5,760 nucleotides of DNA from Elusimicrobia bacterium RIFCSPLOWO2_12_FULL_59_9 (lineage in GTDB: Bacteria > Elusimicrobiota > Elusimicrobia > O2-12-FULL-59-9): assembly GCA_001800185.1 (NCBI GenBank), contig MGUX01000128.1, positions 1 through 5,760 on the forward strand. Direction: 5' to 3'. Under the pieces are notes generated by a model. That model searched no databases. It saw only the letters and a list, made by a program, of their open reading frames with translations, and was not told where the DNA came from. A program made the translations under genes and the position numbers. Positions 4,572 through 5,760 of this stretch are shown here, piece by piece (the first letter of the stretch is position 1; each line of letters begins with the position of its first letter).

Positions 4572-5760
4572 ATGGCAACAATGGAGACCCAATGGAAAAC
4601 GATCATCGAGCCCTTCAAAATCAAGTCGGTGGAACCTTTGGGTTTTTCGAGCCGGGCTGAAAGAAAGAAGCTTTTGGAGCGCGCGGGCTACAACCTGTTC
4701 AATATCCCCGCCGACAAAGTGCTCATCGACTACCTCACCGACAGCGGCACAAACGCCATGTCCAGCGAGCAGTGGTCGGCGATCATGCGGGGCGACGAGT
4801 CCTATGCCGGGGCAAGAAGCTTCTTCGTGTTCGAGTCGGCGATCCAAAAAATCACCGGGTACAAAAAAGTGATCCCCGTGCACCAGGGACGCGCGGCCGA
4901 GCGCATCCTTTTTGCCGTCATTGGGGGGCCGGGAAAATACGTCCTGGCCAACACCTTATTCGACACCACCCGCGCCAACGTGGAGGGCTCGGGATCGGTC
5001 GCCGTGGATTTGCCCGTCAAGAGCGCCAGCGAGTTTCAAACCCAGGCGCCTTTTAAGGGCAATGTGGATCTAAAGGCGTTGGAGCAGACGATCAACGACG
5101 TCGGCCCTCAGCGCGTGGCGCTGGTGCTGATGACCGTGACCAACAACGCGATGGGCGGCCAACCGGCGTCGATTGAAAATCTCAAGGGAGTCCGGAAGAT
5201 TTGCAGCCGCTACAGGTTGCCGTTCCTTCTGGACGCGGCGCGCTTCGCCGAAAACGCCTATTTAATCAAGATGCGCGAGCCGGCGTGCCGGTCGCTGTCG
5301 ATTCCGGAAATCGCCCGGCGCATGTTTGATCTTGCCGACGGCTGCCTGGTCAGCGCCAAGAAGGACGGCTTGACCAACATCGGCGGATTCATGGCGCTCA
5401 ACAACGAGGAGTGGGTCCGCAAAGCCAAGGAAATTCTCATCCTTGGGGAAGGATTCCCCACGTATGGCGGCTTGGCGGGGCGAGATTTGGAGGCCATCGC
5501 CAGGGGTCTTGAGGAGGTCCTGGATGAGGAATATTTGAAGTACCGCATCCGCTCGGTGGAATATTTGGGCAAAGGCTTGAAAAAGGCCGGAGTCCCCATC
5601 GTGGAGCCTCCCGGAGGGCATGCCATCTACGTTGATGTCAAGAGCTTTTTGCCGCATATTCCTCCCTACCAATTTCCCGGCCAAGCGCTGGCCTGCGCCC
5701 TGTATCTCGAAGCGGGCATACGGAGCTTTGAAATCGGCAGCCTGTCGATGGGCTCCGGCC
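4572..5760 (+). CDS. tnaA: Tryptophanase (tryptophan indole-lyase), PLP beta-eliminating lyase family; C-terminus beyond window
   Basis: 396 codons are visible; by comparison with about 460 residues for the family, roughly 65 are missing. It is a cytoplasmic PLP enzyme of the tryptophanase / tyrosine phenol-lyase family, which splits the amino acid to indole or phenol, pyruvate and ammonia. Visible active-site residues are Tyr78 (GDESYAG), Gln105-Gly106-Arg107 (PLP phosphate), Phe130 stacking on PLP, Asn192, Asp221 and Arg224 (DAARFAENAY), and the PLP lysine Lys264 in SAKKDG. Numbering runs 7 ahead of Citrobacter tyrosine phenol-lyase. Two substrate-deciding positions are tryptophanase-like: Asp131 (Thr124 in the phenol-lyase, Asp137 in E. 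coli TnaA) and Ile388 (Arg381 in the phenol-lyase, which binds the phenol hydroxyl). Other parts, such as DSGTNAMS, NIGGF and GVPIVEP, look more like the phenol-lyase, so an automatic label could go either way. The start is set by AAGGAG 5 bases upstream. Family is near certain; tryptophanase rather than phenol-lyase is about 75% likely. Confidence 0.88.
   Translation, partial: MATMETQWKTIIEPFKIKSVEPLGFSSRAERKKLLERAGYNLFNIPADKVLIDYLTDSGTNAMSSEQWSAIMRGDESYAGARSFFVFESAIQKITGYKKVIPVHQGRAAERILFAVIGGPGKYVLANTLFDTTRANVEGSGSVAVDLPVKSASEFQTQAPFKGNVDLKALEQTINDVGPQRVALVLMTVTNNAMGGQPASIENLKGVRKICSRYRLPFLLDAARFAENAYLIKMREPACRSLSIPEIARRMFDLADGCLVSAKKDGLTNIGGFMALNNEEWVRKAKEILILGEGFPTYGGLAGRDLEAIARGLEEVLDEEYLKYRIRSVEYLGKGLKKAGVPIVEPPGGHAIYVDVKSFLPHIPPYQFPGQALACALYLEAGIRSFEIGSLSMGSG

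Noticed and set aside
5258..5684. Minus-strand open frames of 122-140 codons
   Set aside because: They are antisense to the PLP-enzyme gene, whose active-site residues are all in place in the plus frame.

Overview
The window reads as ordinary chromosomal DNA from a GC-rich, Gram-negative-type bacterium. Genes are tightly packed, two products carry Sec-type signal peptides, and I see no insertion sequence, phage gene, tRNA, rRNA or CRISPR array. The combination of exported TldD-like proteins, a dipeptide epimerase, tryptophanase and a small SRAKM-repeat protein would fit a poorly sampled phylum such as Elusimicrobiota or a myxobacteria-like lineage. That placement is a weak guess from gene flavour, not something the sequence proves.

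Layout. Five genes lie on the minus strand and one on the plus strand. Read in the minus direction from the divergent promoter region near 4522-4571: a dipeptide epimerase of the enolase superfamily (4521-3421); a 73-residue basic protein built from two copies of a 25-residue repeat (3351-3130), with its own likely promoter and a folded leader; a strong intrinsic terminator (3103-3067); then three genes joined by 4-base stop/start overlaps. These three are an orphan ketopantoate-reductase-like C-terminal domain (3037-2588), an exported TldD-like metalloprotease with an intact HEXXXH site (2591-900), and an exported paralogue of it that runs off the left edge (903-1). On the plus strand a tryptophanase / tyrosine phenol-lyase family gene starts at 4572 and runs off the right edge.

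How the genes may work together. Epimerase and tryptophanase are divergent from a 50-base gap that holds a perfect 8+8 bp palindrome overlapping both candidate -10 boxes, so they may share one regulator. Both act on amino acids or dipeptides, as the TldD-like proteins act on peptides, so a peptide/amino-acid catabolism theme is plausible but inferred. The TldD-like pair resembles the E. coli TldD/TldE arrangement, in which one subunit carries the metal site and the other does not: the visible part of the second protein has Glu (ungapped alignment) or Leu (one-residue gap) where the first metal-binding His would be. Unlike E. coli TldD/TldE, both proteins here have signal peptides.

The least explained items are the small tandem-repeat protein with its possible RNA switch and the orphan reductase domain that heads the TldD operon. 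There is no gene-free stretch longer than 300 bases; the longest gap is about 90 bases.
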